DNA of 64,000 nt from Maribacter sp. PR1 (GCF_028464145.1 NZ_JAQPCG010000004.1:186001-250000), one strand, 5' to 3'; shown: positions 8,473 to 17,594, numbered from the stretch's first letter. Program-made: numbers and translations. The notes: generated by a model from the letters alone, not told the origin.

Positions 8473-8953
8473 ACTAAAATTTATAGTGTTAGTTCTCGGC
8501 ATACTATTTACGGGACTTACAGCTGGCTTGTGCTTTACTTGGTCCAATGCCGTAACACCCGGGATTGGTCGTCTAGACAATCTAACCTTCTTAAAATCTT
8601 TTCAATCAATGAATAGAGCCATAATTAATTGGAAATTTATGATTGTATTTTTTGGACCGGTTTTACTGCTCTTTCTTAACACTTATCTATTTAAGGAAAA
8701 CAACACCAGCTTTTGGCTATTTCTAATAGCAGCACTACTCTTCTTTGCGGGAATAGGTTTGGTCACCATTTTGGGTAACGTACCCTTAAATGAAGTTTTG
8801 GACAAATCGCATCTAGAGGAACTTTCAAAAATTGAATTGCAAGAACTTAGAAACAAATTTGAACAGCCTTGGAACCGCTGGCATACCATAAGAACAATCT
8901 CCTCTATTAGTGCTTTTGTGCTCTTAATCATGGGAATTCTTTACTCAAAATAA
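8462..8953 (+). CDS. DUF1772 (anthrone oxygenase-like) membrane protein
   Basis: 163 residues with four membrane segments. The family start LTAGLCFTWSNAVTPGIGRLD and the SFQSMNRAIINWKF motif are typical of DUF1772, which is related to anthrone oxygenases. A later conserved part reads GNVPLNEVLDK and WNRWHTIRTISS. The reaction is unknown in bacteria. The gene is followed by a DUF5367-like gene and an NmrA-like oxidoreductase in the same direction, so a shared role in modifying a small hydrophobic or aromatic compound is possible but unproven. Confidence 0.85.
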   Translation: MEFKLKFIVLVLGILFTGLTAGLCFTWSNAVTPGIGRLDNLTFLKSFQSMNRAIINWKFMIVFFGPVLLLFLNTYLFKENNTSFWLFLIAALLFFAGIGLVTILGNVPLNEVLDKSHLEELSKIELQELRNKFEQPWNRWHTIRTISSISAFVLLIMGILYSK

Positions 8954-8983
8954 GACAACTCATCAATCAAAAAACGAACAATC

Positions 8984-9394
8984 ATGAAACTAACAAGAAC
9001 TATTGGATTCGGACTACTTATTTGGATAATCGGAGTGAATTTATATGCACTATCCTTTTATCTACCCATTCTAGAAGATTCTGAAAAACAAGCCAATATA
9101 TGGCTGTCAATAATCATAATACCCGTGGTTTGGTTTTGTTCCAAACTGTATTTCAAAAAAGACATTACTACACACGGTCTATGGATAGGGCTTATTTTCT
9201 TTGGTATATCGGCAATTTTGGATGCATTAATAACTGTTCCCTTTACCATATTGCCCTATGGCGGTACCTATTATGACTTCTTTGTCAACTTCGGTTTTTG
9301 GTTCATTGGTTTGGAATTTATAGTAACCACGTACCTCTGTTGGTACATCAATGTTAGGAGTAAAAGAACAATATCAAAAGTTTCACACAATTAA
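8984..9394 (+). CDS. small four-helix membrane protein (DUF5367-like)
   Basis: 136 residues, four hydrophobic helices (FGLLIWIIGVNLYALSF, WLSIIIIPVVWFCSKLYF, LWIGLIFFGISAILDALITV, FGFWFIGLEFIVTTYLCWYI). The pattern, with an Asp inside the third helix and PFTILPYGGTYYDF in the loop, resembles DUF5367. Function unknown. It starts 30 bases after DUF1772 and its last codons come close to the NmrA-like gene, consistent with one transcript. Confidence 0.7.
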   Translation: MKLTRTIGFGLLIWIIGVNLYALSFYLPILEDSEKQANIWLSIIIIPVVWFCSKLYFKKDITTHGLWIGLIFFGISAILDALITVPFTILPYGGTYYDFFVNFGFWFIGLEFIVTTYLCWYINVRSKRTISKVSHN

Positions 9395-9416
9395 TATCAA
9401 TTTAAAACAAACAGAA

Positions 9417-10241
9417 ATGAAAACAGAAAACATTTTAGTTATCGGAGGAACCGGAAAAACCGGACGTCGAGTAGCAAAAAACTTAAAGGAAGTTGGTCAT
9501 AACATCAGAGTTGTGGGTAGAAATACAACTCCTGCCTTTGATTGGGAAAATCCTGAAACCTATGACGCGGCTTTAAAGGACATGGACAGGGCCTACATTG
9601 TCTATTATCCAGATTTGGCCGTACCTGGCTCCAGAAATGCTATTACTACACTGACCAAAAAAGCCTTGGAAGCTGGTTTGGAAAAAGTAGTTTTATTATC
9701 CGGCAAAGGAGAGACGGAGGCTGAAGCCTGTGAGGATATCGTTGCCAATTCAGGTTTAAACTACACCTTGGTTAGAGCTTCTTGGTTCAATCAAAATTTT
9801 AGTGAAGGTGCTTTTTTAGATTTTGTTCTTGACGGTGTAGTTGCACTACCCATGCCAAAGGCCGAAATTCCTTTCGTGGATGCAGATGATATTGCCGATG
9901 TCGTTTCCAAGGTACTAGTCGATGATTCGTACAACGGACAAACCATAACCGTTACCGGACCGCAAAAAAGAACCTTTAAGGAGGTGGTTGCTATTATGTC
10001 AGAAGCTTCTCATAAGCACATCCAATTTGTACCCATCTCCATAGATGAGTTTAAGGAGGGAATGCGAAAAGCAGGCTTGCCCGATTCCTATGTTTGGCTC
10101 TTCGGTTATTTATTCAAAGAAGTACTGGGAAATCCAGATAACCAAGAAGTTTCTAATGATGTTGCCAAAGTGCTAGGTAGACCCGCTAAAGATTTTGAAA
10201 CCTATGCTAGAGAAACTGCTGCAACTGGTATTTGGAATTAG
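9417..10241 (+). CDS. NmrA-like NAD(P)-binding oxidoreductase/sensor
   Basis: 274 residues from ATG 9417. An upstream in-frame ATG at 9351 would overlap the previous gene and add a non-family N-terminus. The Rossmann motif is NILVIGGTGKTGRRVAKNL, and the later LNYTLVRASWFNQNFSEGAF is diagnostic of NmrA/atypical short-chain dehydrogenases. Family members bind NAD(P) and act either as quinone-type reductases or as redox sensors. It is part of the operon downstream of the AraC regulator. Confidence 0.88.
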   Translation: MKTENILVIGGTGKTGRRVAKNLKEVGHNIRVVGRNTTPAFDWENPETYDAALKDMDRAYIVYYPDLAVPGSRNAITTLTKKALEAGLEKVVLLSGKGETEAEACEDIVANSGLNYTLVRASWFNQNFSEGAFLDFVLDGVVALPMPKAEIPFVDADDIADVVSKVLVDDSYNGQTITVTGPQKRTFKEVVAIMSEASHKHIQFVPISIDEFKEGMRKAGLPDSYVWLFGYLFKEVLGNPDNQEVSNDVAKVLGRPAKDFETYARETAATGIWN

Positions 10242-10255
10242 GGAAAAGGAATCAA

Positions 10256-10687
10256 ATGATATTAAAAAAGAGTACAATTTCGTTCGTTATCCTTTTGTAT
10301 GCTGTGGCCGTCCCATTTCTAGAAATTAATGACACACATGTGTTTAATCCAGATTGGACTCCACATGCTAAAATTCATGAAGTTTGGCAACTTCTTACCA
10401 ACTCTTCAATCGGCATATTCTGCCTTTGGTTAGTTTGGGTAAAAAAAGAACTAAAAACAAGCGTACTAATAAGTATGCTTGTTACTGGTGGATTTTTAAT
10501 TGCTTATAGCATTCAAAATTTATATGGCGGTTCAATGAAATACTTAGATGGAAGTGAAAAAACCATTCTGGGTTTGAATATAGGTGTTGTTGGGTTTGGA
10601 GTGGGTTTTATACTATTATCAATACTTTATTTTAAAACTCATAATCATGGTGAAAAACTTAACAATAGATGGTTAAAAGGGCTTTAG
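10256..10687 (+). CDS. unknown membrane protein, four helices
   Basis: 143 residues from the ATG at 10256; a TTG further up (10232) would overlap the NmrA-like gene. Four hydrophobic segments (ISFVILLYAVAVPFL, IGIFCLWLVWV, VLISMLVTGGFLIAYSI, IGVVGFGVGFILLSILYF) surround the polar stretch HVFNPDWTPHAKIHEVWQL, which has several His residues. I cannot assign a family. It follows the NmrA-like gene by 14 bases and is probably co-transcribed. Confidence 0.7.
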   Translation: MILKKSTISFVILLYAVAVPFLEINDTHVFNPDWTPHAKIHEVWQLLTNSSIGIFCLWLVWVKKELKTSVLISMLVTGGFLIAYSIQNLYGGSMKYLDGSEKTILGLNIGVVGFGVGFILLSILYFKTHNHGEKLNNRWLKGL

Positions 10688-10712
10688 AATTGTCTGAAAT
10701 AATTAATATAAC

Positions 10713-12404
10713 ATGGAAACAAATTTAAAATCAAGGGTAATTCTTCTTCTTATTTTATGTGCTATCAAAACATCTGCTCAAAACAATATTGAGGAAATCA
10801 ACACCCATCGCACAGCCATAAAAATCGATAGCCTGTTAAGTGGTTATAATGAGACCGAACCAGGCGTTGCAATTGGTCTTGTACAGAAAAATGAATTGAT
10901 ATATGAAAAGTACTTTGGAATGGCCAATCTTGATTATGAGATACCGATTCATAAAGGGACTTCTTTTCATGTGGCTTCCGTATCTAAACAATTTACCGCG
11001 TTTGCCATACTCTTACTTGAAGATGAAGGAAAACTGTCTTTAGAAGATGATATTAGGATCTACCTGCCCGAGATGCATAAGTTTGAGCCTAAAATTACCA
11101 TTAGCCATTTGTTAAATCACACCAGTGGACTAAAAGATAAGTATAACCTATTACGCCTTTCAGGCTGGACGCTAAATGATGTCATTACAAATGAACAGGT
11201 GTTAGAGCTTATTTTCAATCAAGAGAGCTTAAATTTCAAGCCCAACGAAAAACATATGTACAGCAATGCTAACTATGCACTGTTGGCCGAAATAGTGGCG
11301 CGTGTATCGAAAATGTCCTTTGCAGAATTTACGCATCAGCGCATTTTTGAACCGCTACAAATGGAGGATTCTAAATTCGTTGATCAAGAAGGACAGGTTG
11401 TTAAAAACAAAAGTCTTTCATATTACAAAGTCGATTCAATTTATGTGGAAGATCTATTTAATAATTTCAGCGTTGGCGCTACCAATTTGAACACGACAAT
11501 TACAGATCTGAGTAAATGGGCCATTAACTATGACACAAAAAAAGTAGGTAGCGAAGCGATTTTTAATAAAATGCAAACCCTAAAGCACTTAAATAATGGG
11601 GAAACCTATGGCTACGCAAATGGTTTATTTATCAATACCTACGAGGGATTCAAACGTATAGAACATAGTGGCCAAGATGCCAGCTATCAAGCCTATTTGG
11701 CTACTTTTCCAGAATTGAACTTGAGCGTGATTTTCACCAATATAAATGGCGAAATCAATGGTGCTAGAATGGTGTATGATATCATGGACATTTGTTTAGA
11801 ACAATATGTAGGCAATGAAGCGACCAAAAAACCAACTGAAGAAAAATTGACCCATCAAAAACCAATTTCAAAAACACCTGCGGAGTTAAGACGTTATGAA
11901 GGCCATTATTGGGATGAAGGAGATAGCTATTCAAGAGAAATAAAAGTAGAAAACGACACCTTACGTTTCATTACAAAGAATGGAACTACTACTTTAGTGC
12001 CCGTGGACGAACATGCTTTTGAACTGGATATTGATGACTATGTGGGTATCTCCTTTGCAAACAACCAGATGATTATCACTTTGGATGATGGCTATCAGAT
12101 TTATACGGAAAAATATGTGCCTGCACATTACACTGCAACGACACTTGAAGAATTTACAGGAAGGTATTACAGTTCTGAGTTAAACGCCTATTACTCGTTT
12201 TATATTGAAGAAGACCAGCTAATAGCAAAACATACAAGACTTGGGAACTTTCCACTAAAAGCAATCAAAAATGACTATTTCATCGGTAATAAAGGATCTT
12301 TTCTAAAAGTAGTTATTGTAAGAAACTCGTCTAATGATGTGAGAGGTTTTGAAGTATCGAGCAGCAGGGCGAAAAATGTGTTGTTCACAAAATTAAAATC
12401 ATGA
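10713..12404 (+). CDS. serine hydrolase of the class C beta-lactamase fold
   Basis: 563 residues with a signal peptide (LLLILCAIKTSAQ). The beta-lactamase domain (about 30-360) has the nucleophile motif SVSK in HVASVSKQFTAFAI, the YSN motif in MYSNANYALLAEI, and HSGQD in the position of the third motif. Residues 390-560 hold two lipocalin-like C-terminal modules (LRRYEGHYWDEGDSYSREI and EEFTGRYYSSELNAYYSF). Such periplasmic enzymes are esterases or peptidases rather than antibiotic-hydrolysing enzymes. It ends in an ATGA overlap with the next gene. Confidence 0.9.
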   Translation: METNLKSRVILLLILCAIKTSAQNNIEEINTHRTAIKIDSLLSGYNETEPGVAIGLVQKNELIYEKYFGMANLDYEIPIHKGTSFHVASVSKQFTAFAILLLEDEGKLSLEDDIRIYLPEMHKFEPKITISHLLNHTSGLKDKYNLLRLSGWTLNDVITNEQVLELIFNQESLNFKPNEKHMYSNANYALLAEIVARVSKMSFAEFTHQRIFEPLQMEDSKFVDQEGQVVKNKSLSYYKVDSIYVEDLFNNFSVGATNLNTTITDLSKWAINYDTKKVGSEAIFNKMQTLKHLNNGETYGYANGLFINTYEGFKRIEHSGQDASYQAYLATFPELNLSVIFTNINGEINGARMVYDIMDICLEQYVGNEATKKPTEEKLTHQKPISKTPAELRRYEGHYWDEGDSYSREIKVENDTLRFITKNGTTTLVPVDEHAFELDIDDYVGISFANNQMIITLDDGYQIYTEKYVPAHYTATTLEEFTGRYYSSELNAYYSFYIEEDQLIAKHTRLGNFPLKAIKNDYFIGNKGSFLKVVIVRNSSNDVRGFEVSSSRAKNVLFTKLKS

Positions 12405-13330
12405 AAGTACCATACTTTACATTCTTATTCTTCGCATTCCTTTCATTTTCTTGTAAAAAAGGAGCCACATCAAATTTAATGTTGCTAGATGCGAACATTC
12501 CAACAAATAAGCCTCTGGTTTTTGGTGAAGGTATTATCTCTACCCATAGTTATGAGTTTGCAATCACATTTACTCCAGAAATGGATGAACTCTATTTTAC
12601 ACGTAGGAAACCTGAAGAGGACAATAAAATTTATACTATGAAAATGGTTGATGGCAAGTGGTCTAATCCAGAGCCCGCATTTTTTACAGCAACTGAAGGC
12701 TGGGATTTTGAGCCTCATATTAGTCCTAAAGGAGACAAACTATATTTTGGAAGTACAAGACCACTACCAGACTCTTTAAAATCAAATGGACTTCACCAAT
12801 GGTATAGTACGAAAACTCAGAATGGATGGAGCAATCCTGTTCCATTAGAACATCCATTTATGGACAAATTCATCATCATGTATTTAACCTCTTCAGAAAA
12901 TGAGAACCTATATTTCACAACTGGAGAAAAAGGAGACAAACCCGAAGATTGGGTGATATACAACTCTGAGAAAGAAGAAGGTCAATACAAAAGTATTGAT
13001 AGAATGAGTAACGCAATAAATGGCACTGGAAAATGGGTCGCCCACTCATACATTGCTCCAGACGAAAGCTATCTCATCTATGATTATAAGAGTGATTTAG
13101 GCTTTGGGGAAAGTGATCTGTACATCAGCTTTAACAAAAATGGAACATGGACAAAGCCTTACAATCTAGGGCCTAAAGTAAACACTGAACAAACTGAAAT
13201 GGCAGCAAATGTCTCATTAGATGGCAAGTATTTATTTTTTCATAGAGGAAATGAAAATGAGGGCAATATTTATTGGTTAGAATTTGAACCTATTAAAGAA
13301 AAAATTAAAAACGATGTGGGAAATAGATAA
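12401..13330 (+). CDS. lipoprotein with TolB-like (PD40) beta-propeller
   Basis: 309 residues. The N-terminus is a lipoprotein signal ending SFSCKK. The body has propeller blades of the PD40/WD40-like type: FAITFTPEMDELYFTRRKPE, FEPHISPKGDKLYFGSTRP, SYIAPDESYLIYDYKSD, AANVSLDGKYLFFHRGNENEGNIYWL (given in parts). These bind peptides or act as scaffolds in the periplasm. Its ATG overlaps the stop of the serine hydrolase, so the two are coupled and may act together. Confidence 0.82.
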   Translation: MKVPYFTFLFFAFLSFSCKKGATSNLMLLDANIPTNKPLVFGEGIISTHSYEFAITFTPEMDELYFTRRKPEEDNKIYTMKMVDGKWSNPEPAFFTATEGWDFEPHISPKGDKLYFGSTRPLPDSLKSNGLHQWYSTKTQNGWSNPVPLEHPFMDKFIIMYLTSSENENLYFTTGEKGDKPEDWVIYNSEKEEGQYKSIDRMSNAINGTGKWVAHSYIAPDESYLIYDYKSDLGFGESDLYISFNKNGTWTKPYNLGPKVNTEQTEMAANVSLDGKYLFFHRGNENEGNIYWLEFEPIKEKIKNDVGNR

Positions 13331-13766
13331 CATCTATAAAAATGAATATCAAGAAGTCGTAGAGCTTTGGGAAGCTTCAGTTCGGGCAACGCATCATTTT
13401 CTCAAAGAAGATGATATTGAATTTTTTAAGCCTCTAATTCTAAACACTTATTTAGATGCCGTTGAATTGAAGTGCATAAGAAATAATGATAAAAAAATAA
13501 TTGGTTTTTTAGGAGTAGCTGATCATAATCTTGAAATGCTTTTTATTCATCCTAACTTTAGAGGAAAAGGAATAGGAAAAATACTTTTGATTTATGCTGT
13601 AGACTTTTTGAAAGTGACAAAAGTAGACGTAAATGAACAGAATCAGCAAGCTGTTGGATTTTACAAACATTTTGGGTTTGAAACTATTAAACGCTCTGAA
13701 TTGGATGCTTCTGGAAAACCCTACCCAACTTTGCACATGTGTTTACATCAATTAAAGAATAAGTAA
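13314..13766 (+). CDS. GNAT family N-acetyltransferase
   Basis: 150 residues from ATG 13314, which overlaps the end of the preceding lipoprotein gene by 17 bases; a TTG at 13284 is possible but less likely. The acetyl-CoA loop is HPNFRGKGIGKILLIYAV (R-G-x-G-I-G), followed by VDVNEQNQQAVGFYKHFGFE, which is the classic GNAT C-terminal motif. This resembles YjaB-like small acetyltransferases. The substrate is unknown. Confidence 0.9.
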   Translation: MWEIDNIYKNEYQEVVELWEASVRATHHFLKEDDIEFFKPLILNTYLDAVELKCIRNNDKKIIGFLGVADHNLEMLFIHPNFRGKGIGKILLIYAVDFLKVTKVDVNEQNQQAVGFYKHFGFETIKRSELDASGKPYPTLHMCLHQLKNK

Positions 13767-13818
13767 AAAATTCAGCATCAGAAATTGAAAAATAGAAACT
13801 CGCTAAAACAAATTAAAG

Positions 13819-14271
13819 ATGAACTTTAGAAAAGCAACAATATCTGATGTTCCGCTAATTGTAGAAATGATAGCAGATGATGAATTAGGTAAAACAAGAG
13901 AAGATTTTAGGATACCATTGCCAAAACCATATTATAGCGCATTTGAAAATATTAACTCTGATGAAAATCAAGAACTCATGGTAGTAGAAAATGATAAGCT
14001 TGAAATTGTTGGTACTATGCAATTATCATATTTACAATACTTAACCTACCAAGGAGGCATTCGCGCACAAATTGAAGGGGTACGCGTACACAAGGACCAT
14101 CGAGGTTTGGGAATAGGTAAAATTATATTTGAATGGGCCTTCCAAAGAGCCAAGGAGCGTAATGCACATCTATTACAGTTGACCACAGACAAAAAACGTC
14201 CAGACGCCATTCGGTTTTATGAATCTCTTGGATTTAAAGCCAGCCATGAAGGTATGAAAATGCATTTTTAA
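13819..14271 (+). CDS. GNAT family N-acetyltransferase
   Basis: 150 residues. The acetyl-CoA site is RVHKDHRGLGIGKIIFEWAF and the C-terminal motif is RPDAIRFYESLGFKASHEGM. It follows another GNAT gene 52 bases downstream, but the two are different subfamilies and not a recent duplication. The substrate is unknown. Confidence 0.9.
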   Translation: MNFRKATISDVPLIVEMIADDELGKTREDFRIPLPKPYYSAFENINSDENQELMVVENDKLEIVGTMQLSYLQYLTYQGGIRAQIEGVRVHKDHRGLGIGKIIFEWAFQRAKERNAHLLQLTTDKKRPDAIRFYESLGFKASHEGMKMHF

Positions 14272-14462
14272 AAAAATTCAATATTAAAGGAAAAAACTTC
14301 AGTCAATTTGAACGGAAGAGGTTATATAAATAGTGATGTTTTGTTTGATAGCCTCCCTTGTTTGATTCAATTTGAATCAAGCCAGTTTTCTATCGAATTA
14401 TTCATTAAATATCCCTGAGTATCCTTAGTATTATAAAGGCAAGCCTAAGAAAAAGATTTCAC

Positions 14463-14546
14463 ATTCCTTAAGCTTAAGGAATAACAAGGTTGTAAGATTT
14501 CTTAGTCAAAAAGAACTTGGGTTGACAAACTTTAAAGCTTAAGGAA
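14463..14546 (+). promoter_or_regulatory. 20-bp perfect palindrome plus half-site upstream of the AhpD-like gene
   Basis: Positions 14463-14482 form a perfect 20-bp palindrome centred on AAGCTT (core TTCCTTAAGCTTAAGGAA). A 12-base half of it, AAGCTTAAGGAA, recurs at 14535-14546. Both lie in the 374-base stretch without genes before 14646, as expected for an operator of the downstream operon. No terminator-like T-run follows the palindrome. Confidence 0.5.
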
Positions 14547-14645
14547 AATTATCCATTCATTGGGGAAGATCATCCATTTTAAGCAACTACCATTTGCTTC
14601 AACTTTGCAGTGTCAATAATGACAAACAATTTTAATTATAATCAA

Positions 14646-15191
14646 ATGGAAAATGTAACCGCAACAGAATTTAATGTTCCAACTCGAGAAGAAGTATCTC
14701 CAATCAATCAAGAGATTTTTGACAATCTAAACAAAGCGTTGGGCTTTGTGCCAAATCTATATGCCACCATAGCGTATTCAGATAATGGCCTTAAACGATT
14801 TTTAGATTACCAGAATGCAAAAACATCGTTATCCAATAAAGAAAAGGAAGCGGTAAACCTAATTGTAAGTCAGGTAAACGAATGTGCTTATTGCCAAAGT
14901 GCACATACTGTTTTGGGAAAAATGAATGGGTTTAGCGATGAACAATTATTGGACATTCGAAAAGGAAAGAGCAGCAACGCGAAATTGGATGCCTTAGTAA
15001 AATTAGCAGCTGATATAACCTTGAACCGAGGCAAAGCAAGTGGGGAAAAGATTGATGAGTTCTTCGCCCAGGGCTATACCAAGGAGCACCTCGTAGATGT
15101 CATTCTTCAGGTGAGCGATAAAACCGCAATGAACTATTTACACAATCTTACTAAAGTACCCGTAGATTTCCCAATAGCGCAAACATTATAA
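14646..15191 (+). CDS. AhpD-like/carboxymuconolactone decarboxylase family protein
   Basis: 181 residues from ATG 14646; the frame is open further up to a GTG at 14610, but the family starts near this Met. The redox motif C-x2-C with a following His is present in NECAYCQSAHTVLG, as in AhpD alkylhydroperoxidases and peroxidase-related CMD proteins. This suggests thiol-dependent peroxide reduction in the cytoplasm. The gene follows a strong palindrome and precedes the OsmC gene, another peroxide-reducing family. Confidence 0.88.
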   Translation: MENVTATEFNVPTREEVSPINQEIFDNLNKALGFVPNLYATIAYSDNGLKRFLDYQNAKTSLSNKEKEAVNLIVSQVNECAYCQSAHTVLGKMNGFSDEQLLDIRKGKSSNAKLDALVKLAADITLNRGKASGEKIDEFFAQGYTKEHLVDVILQVSDKTAMNYLHNLTKVPVDFPIAQTL

Positions 15192-15197
15192 TATTTT

Positions 15198-15230
15198 AAG
15201 GGAAGTGGGCATTTGCATACTTCCCTTTTT
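15198..15230 (+). terminator. Rho-independent terminator after the AhpD-like gene
   Basis: AAGGGAAGT (15198-15206) pairs perfectly with ACTTCCCTT (15219-15227) over a 12-base loop and runs into a T-rich stretch. It sits directly after the stop codon at 15191 and separates the AhpD gene from the zinc-ribbon/OsmC genes. Confidence 0.75.
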
Positions 15231-15249
15231 AAATTTTAAAGCCAAAAAA

Positions 15250-15521
15250 ATGAATTCATTAAACAACATAATTCAGTTTTTAAGAAAAAATCCAAACCAT
15301 ACCAAAGAAAAATCACCGGAAGGGTTTTGTCCTAATTGCTGGGGAAGACAGGAATATGGGGGCACTTTTATAATGCCTTAAAATCTGAAAGCCCAAAAGA
15401 TATGGAACTAAAAAAGGGGTGGATCACAACATATGTTGAGCAAAATTTAAAAAGTATACAAATACCGGCAAAGACTGTAAAACCTTTATGTAACGTTTGT
15501 TTTGAAAGTTTTCCTCGATAA
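15250..15521 (+). pseudogene. zinc-ribbon protein gene split by a frameshift in a G run
   Basis: The frame from ATG 15250 reads NSLNNIIQFLRKNPN, then GFCPNCWGRQEYGG, and soon stops at TAA. From the next codons another frame continues sensibly: HFYNALKSESPKDMELKKGW up to PLCNVCFESFPR. The switch lies at GGGGG (15358-15362). With six Gs the two halves would join as EYGGHFYNAL. The joined product, about 90 residues, has two CxxC pairs (CPNC and CNVC) and so a zinc-ribbon fold. Either a real -1 frameshift, a sequencing error in the G run, or slippage during expression is possible. It sits just before OsmC. Confidence 0.7.
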
Positions 15522-15554
15522 GCATCCGGAATATTAAACACCAATTTTGTAAAA

Positions 15555-15965
15555 ATGGCAACAAAAATTAATATCAAGAACATACCCACAGGCTACCAAT
15601 CCATCATCACAAATGGTAGGCATAGCATAGTAGGTGACGAACCTGAAAAGGTAAATGGAACTGATTTGGGCATGACACCTACAGAACTTGTCTTGGCAGG
15701 TATCGCTATGTGCAAGGTGGCGACTATTAGAAATATAGCCAGAAGCAAGAATATCGAAATAGAAAATATAGATGCGGAACTTTCTCAAATAACAAAAAGA
15801 AATACCGAGGGCAACTATACCACGGAAGTAAATTCCGCTATTAAAATTTCAGGAAACATAACGCCAGAGCAAAAAGCAATGCTGATTCAAGAAGCAGATA
15901 ATTGCTATGTTACTAGGCTAATAAAAGGAGATTGGGTCTTAAATGATTCCACCGATGTACATTAA
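15555..15965 (+). CDS. OsmC family peroxiredoxin-like protein
   Basis: 136 residues. The family motifs are [20 protein letters not shown], with the first reactive Cys, and [16 protein letters not shown], with the second. OsmC/Ohr proteins reduce organic hydroperoxides by a two-Cys mechanism in the cytoplasm. Its place after the AhpD-like and zinc-ribbon genes and before DUF1348 supports a peroxide-response cluster. Confidence 0.9.
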   Translation: MATKINIKNIPTGYQSIITNGRHSIVGDEPEKVNGTDLGMTPTELVLAGIAMCKVATIRNIARSKNIEIENIDAELSQITKRNTEGNYTTEVNSAIKISGNITPEQKAMLIQEADNCYVTRLIKGDWVLNDSTDVH

Positions 15966-15985
15966 CCGCAATAAAAATTGAAAAA

Positions 15986-16396
15986 ATGAAAAAATATCCG
16001 CTACCCCCTTTTACCGAAGAAACTGCAAAACTCAAAGTACAAATGGCAGAAGATGCCTGGAATACAAAGGACCCCGTACAAGTTTCAAAAGCCTATACCG
16101 TAGATTCCAAATGGAGAAATAGAACCCAATTCATAAATGGTAGAGCGGAAATCGTAGACTTTTTAACCCAAAAATGGAAAAACGAAAAGAATTATAAGCT
16201 TAAAAAAGAGCTTTGGGGTTTTAGAGAAAATAGAATGGCCGTACGATTTGAGTATGAATTTCAAGATATTTACGACCAATGGTATAGAGCCTACGGAAAC
16301 GAACTCTGGGAATTTGATGAAAACGGGCTGATGAAAAAACGATTTGCAAGTATTAATGATTTAAAAATTAAGGAAGAAGATAGAAAACTTAAATAG
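15986..16396 (+). CDS. DUF1348 (NTF2-like) protein
   Basis: 136 residues of NTF2-like cone fold. Diagnostic stretches are [39 protein letters not shown], and [23 protein letters not shown]1348 proteins are common in bacteria and plants, with no established activity. It starts 20 bases after OsmC and is followed after 2 bases by the AraC gene, so these belong to one operon. Confidence 0.88.
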   Translation: MKKYPLPPFTEETAKLKVQMAEDAWNTKDPVQVSKAYTVDSKWRNRTQFINGRAEIVDFLTQKWKNEKNYKLKKELWGFRENRMAVRFEYEFQDIYDQWYRAYGNELWEFDENGLMKKRFASINDLKIKEEDRKLK

Positions 16397-16398
16397 TT

Positions 16399-17283
16399 GT
16401 GATACAAACAAATACATATACCCTAATTGAACCTCGAACAGGAAATTTGGCACTTAAAATCTGTGATTTCGAAAAGGAAAACCCTTTTGACCAAATTCAA
16501 AGACTAAACCATTATTCACTTATTTGGATTCGAAAAGGACGTGGAAAATTAAACTCAGAGCTCCATGAATATGATTTTAAGGAGAACATGTTGTTATCAT
16601 TTTCTCCATATCAACCTTTTACGCTTTGTTTTGATGGTGAGGCTAAGGGTACGGTCATTCAATTTCATCCCGACTTTTTCTGTATTCATAAACACCATCA
16701 GGAAGTTGCTTGTCACGGCGTCTTGTTCAATAATATTTATGACACACCCACAGTCCGTGTGGATGAAAAATCTGCAATGAACTTTGAGATGGTAGTTGAC
16801 CAACTTCAAGAAGAGATTAAGAAGTCTGCATTGGCCCAATATGAATTGCTGATCTCCTATTTAAAAATATTTCTGATCACGGCATCCAGACTTAAAAGAG
16901 ACCAACAATCTGATAATGAAGATTCTCCTATTAATAAAGAGGAACCATATATTTTACAGAACTTAAAGAATTATATCGAAACACATTATAAGACAAAACA
17001 CTCTGCGAGTGATTACGCAGACATGCTAGCCATTACACCCAAAGCATTAACCAAAATCACAAAATCACACTTTAACAAAACATTGACCGATTTAATCTCT
17101 GAACGTATCGTTATTGAGGCCAAAAGAGAATTGTATTTAACCAATAAAACAATAAAGGAAATTGCCTTTGAATTAGGATACAACGATGAATATTATTTTA
17201 GTCGATTTTTTAAAAAAAATGCGGATGTCTCACCGCAGATATATAGGGAAACTGTTGGTTTTAATAGAGCAGCCGCTACTTAA
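16399..17283 (+). CDS. AraC family transcriptional regulator
   Basis: 294 residues starting at GTG 16399, 2 bases after the DUF1348 stop. The N-terminal cupin-like half has HYSLIWIRKGRGKLNSEL and NMLLSFSPYQPFTL. The C-terminal HTH pair is SASDYADMLAITPKALTKI and TIKEIAFELGYNDEYYFSRF. The position at the end of the peroxide operon suggests it regulates that operon, possibly through the palindrome at 14463. This is inferred. Confidence 0.9.
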   Translation: MIQTNTYTLIEPRTGNLALKICDFEKENPFDQIQRLNHYSLIWIRKGRGKLNSELHEYDFKENMLLSFSPYQPFTLCFDGEAKGTVIQFHPDFFCIHKHHQEVACHGVLFNNIYDTPTVRVDEKSAMNFEMVVDQLQEEIKKSALAQYELLISYLKIFLITASRLKRDQQSDNEDSPINKEEPYILQNLKNYIETHYKTKHSASDYADMLAITPKALTKITKSHFNKTLTDLISERIVIEAKRELYLTNKTIKEIAFELGYNDEYYFSRFFKKNADVSPQIYRETVGFNRAAAT

Positions 17284-17594
17284 TGATAACCCAATCTTCG
17301 ATACCAGTGTTGAACAAGAAAGTTTTATCCTTTTCGTTTCGGTTATTCAACAACCCAGAATTTAAAATTCATGAACATAAAGAAGGGAGAAATATAGAAT
17401 AATAAAGTTGAGTAATACACCTGTAATGGCAACCAATTTGACGCTTACCTATACTTCAACAAAACTACATTATTGGTACATCTTTGTTTAAATAAATTGG
17501 TGGCATGCATTTTATACTAAAAAAGCAACACTTCACACAATTCCATTATAAAAATTGGTATTGCGTTTTTAGATTAGTATAAAATAAGAACTCT
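17284..17594. other. intergenic region with a long imperfect hairpin
   Basis: No gene is seen. An imperfect inverted repeat pairs 17517-17531 (CTAAAAAAGCAACAC) with 17558-17572 (GTATTGCGTTTTTAG), 13 of 15 bases complementary, and an inner CAATT/AATTG pair extends it. It lies just upstream of a tiny ORF. It could be a regulatory RNA structure or a remnant of a mobile repeat. Confidence 0.35.

Noticed and set aside
10713-12404. Beta-lactamase domain as an antibiotic-resistance gene
   Set aside because: SVSK/YSN motifs are shared by many esterases and peptidases, and the C-terminal lipocalin-like modules are not found in true class C beta-lactamases.
15336-15521. Independent 61-codon gene starting inside the zinc-ribbon gene
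   Set aside because: Its first residues make no sense, and its later part completes the CxxC protein of the other frame, so a split gene explains it better.
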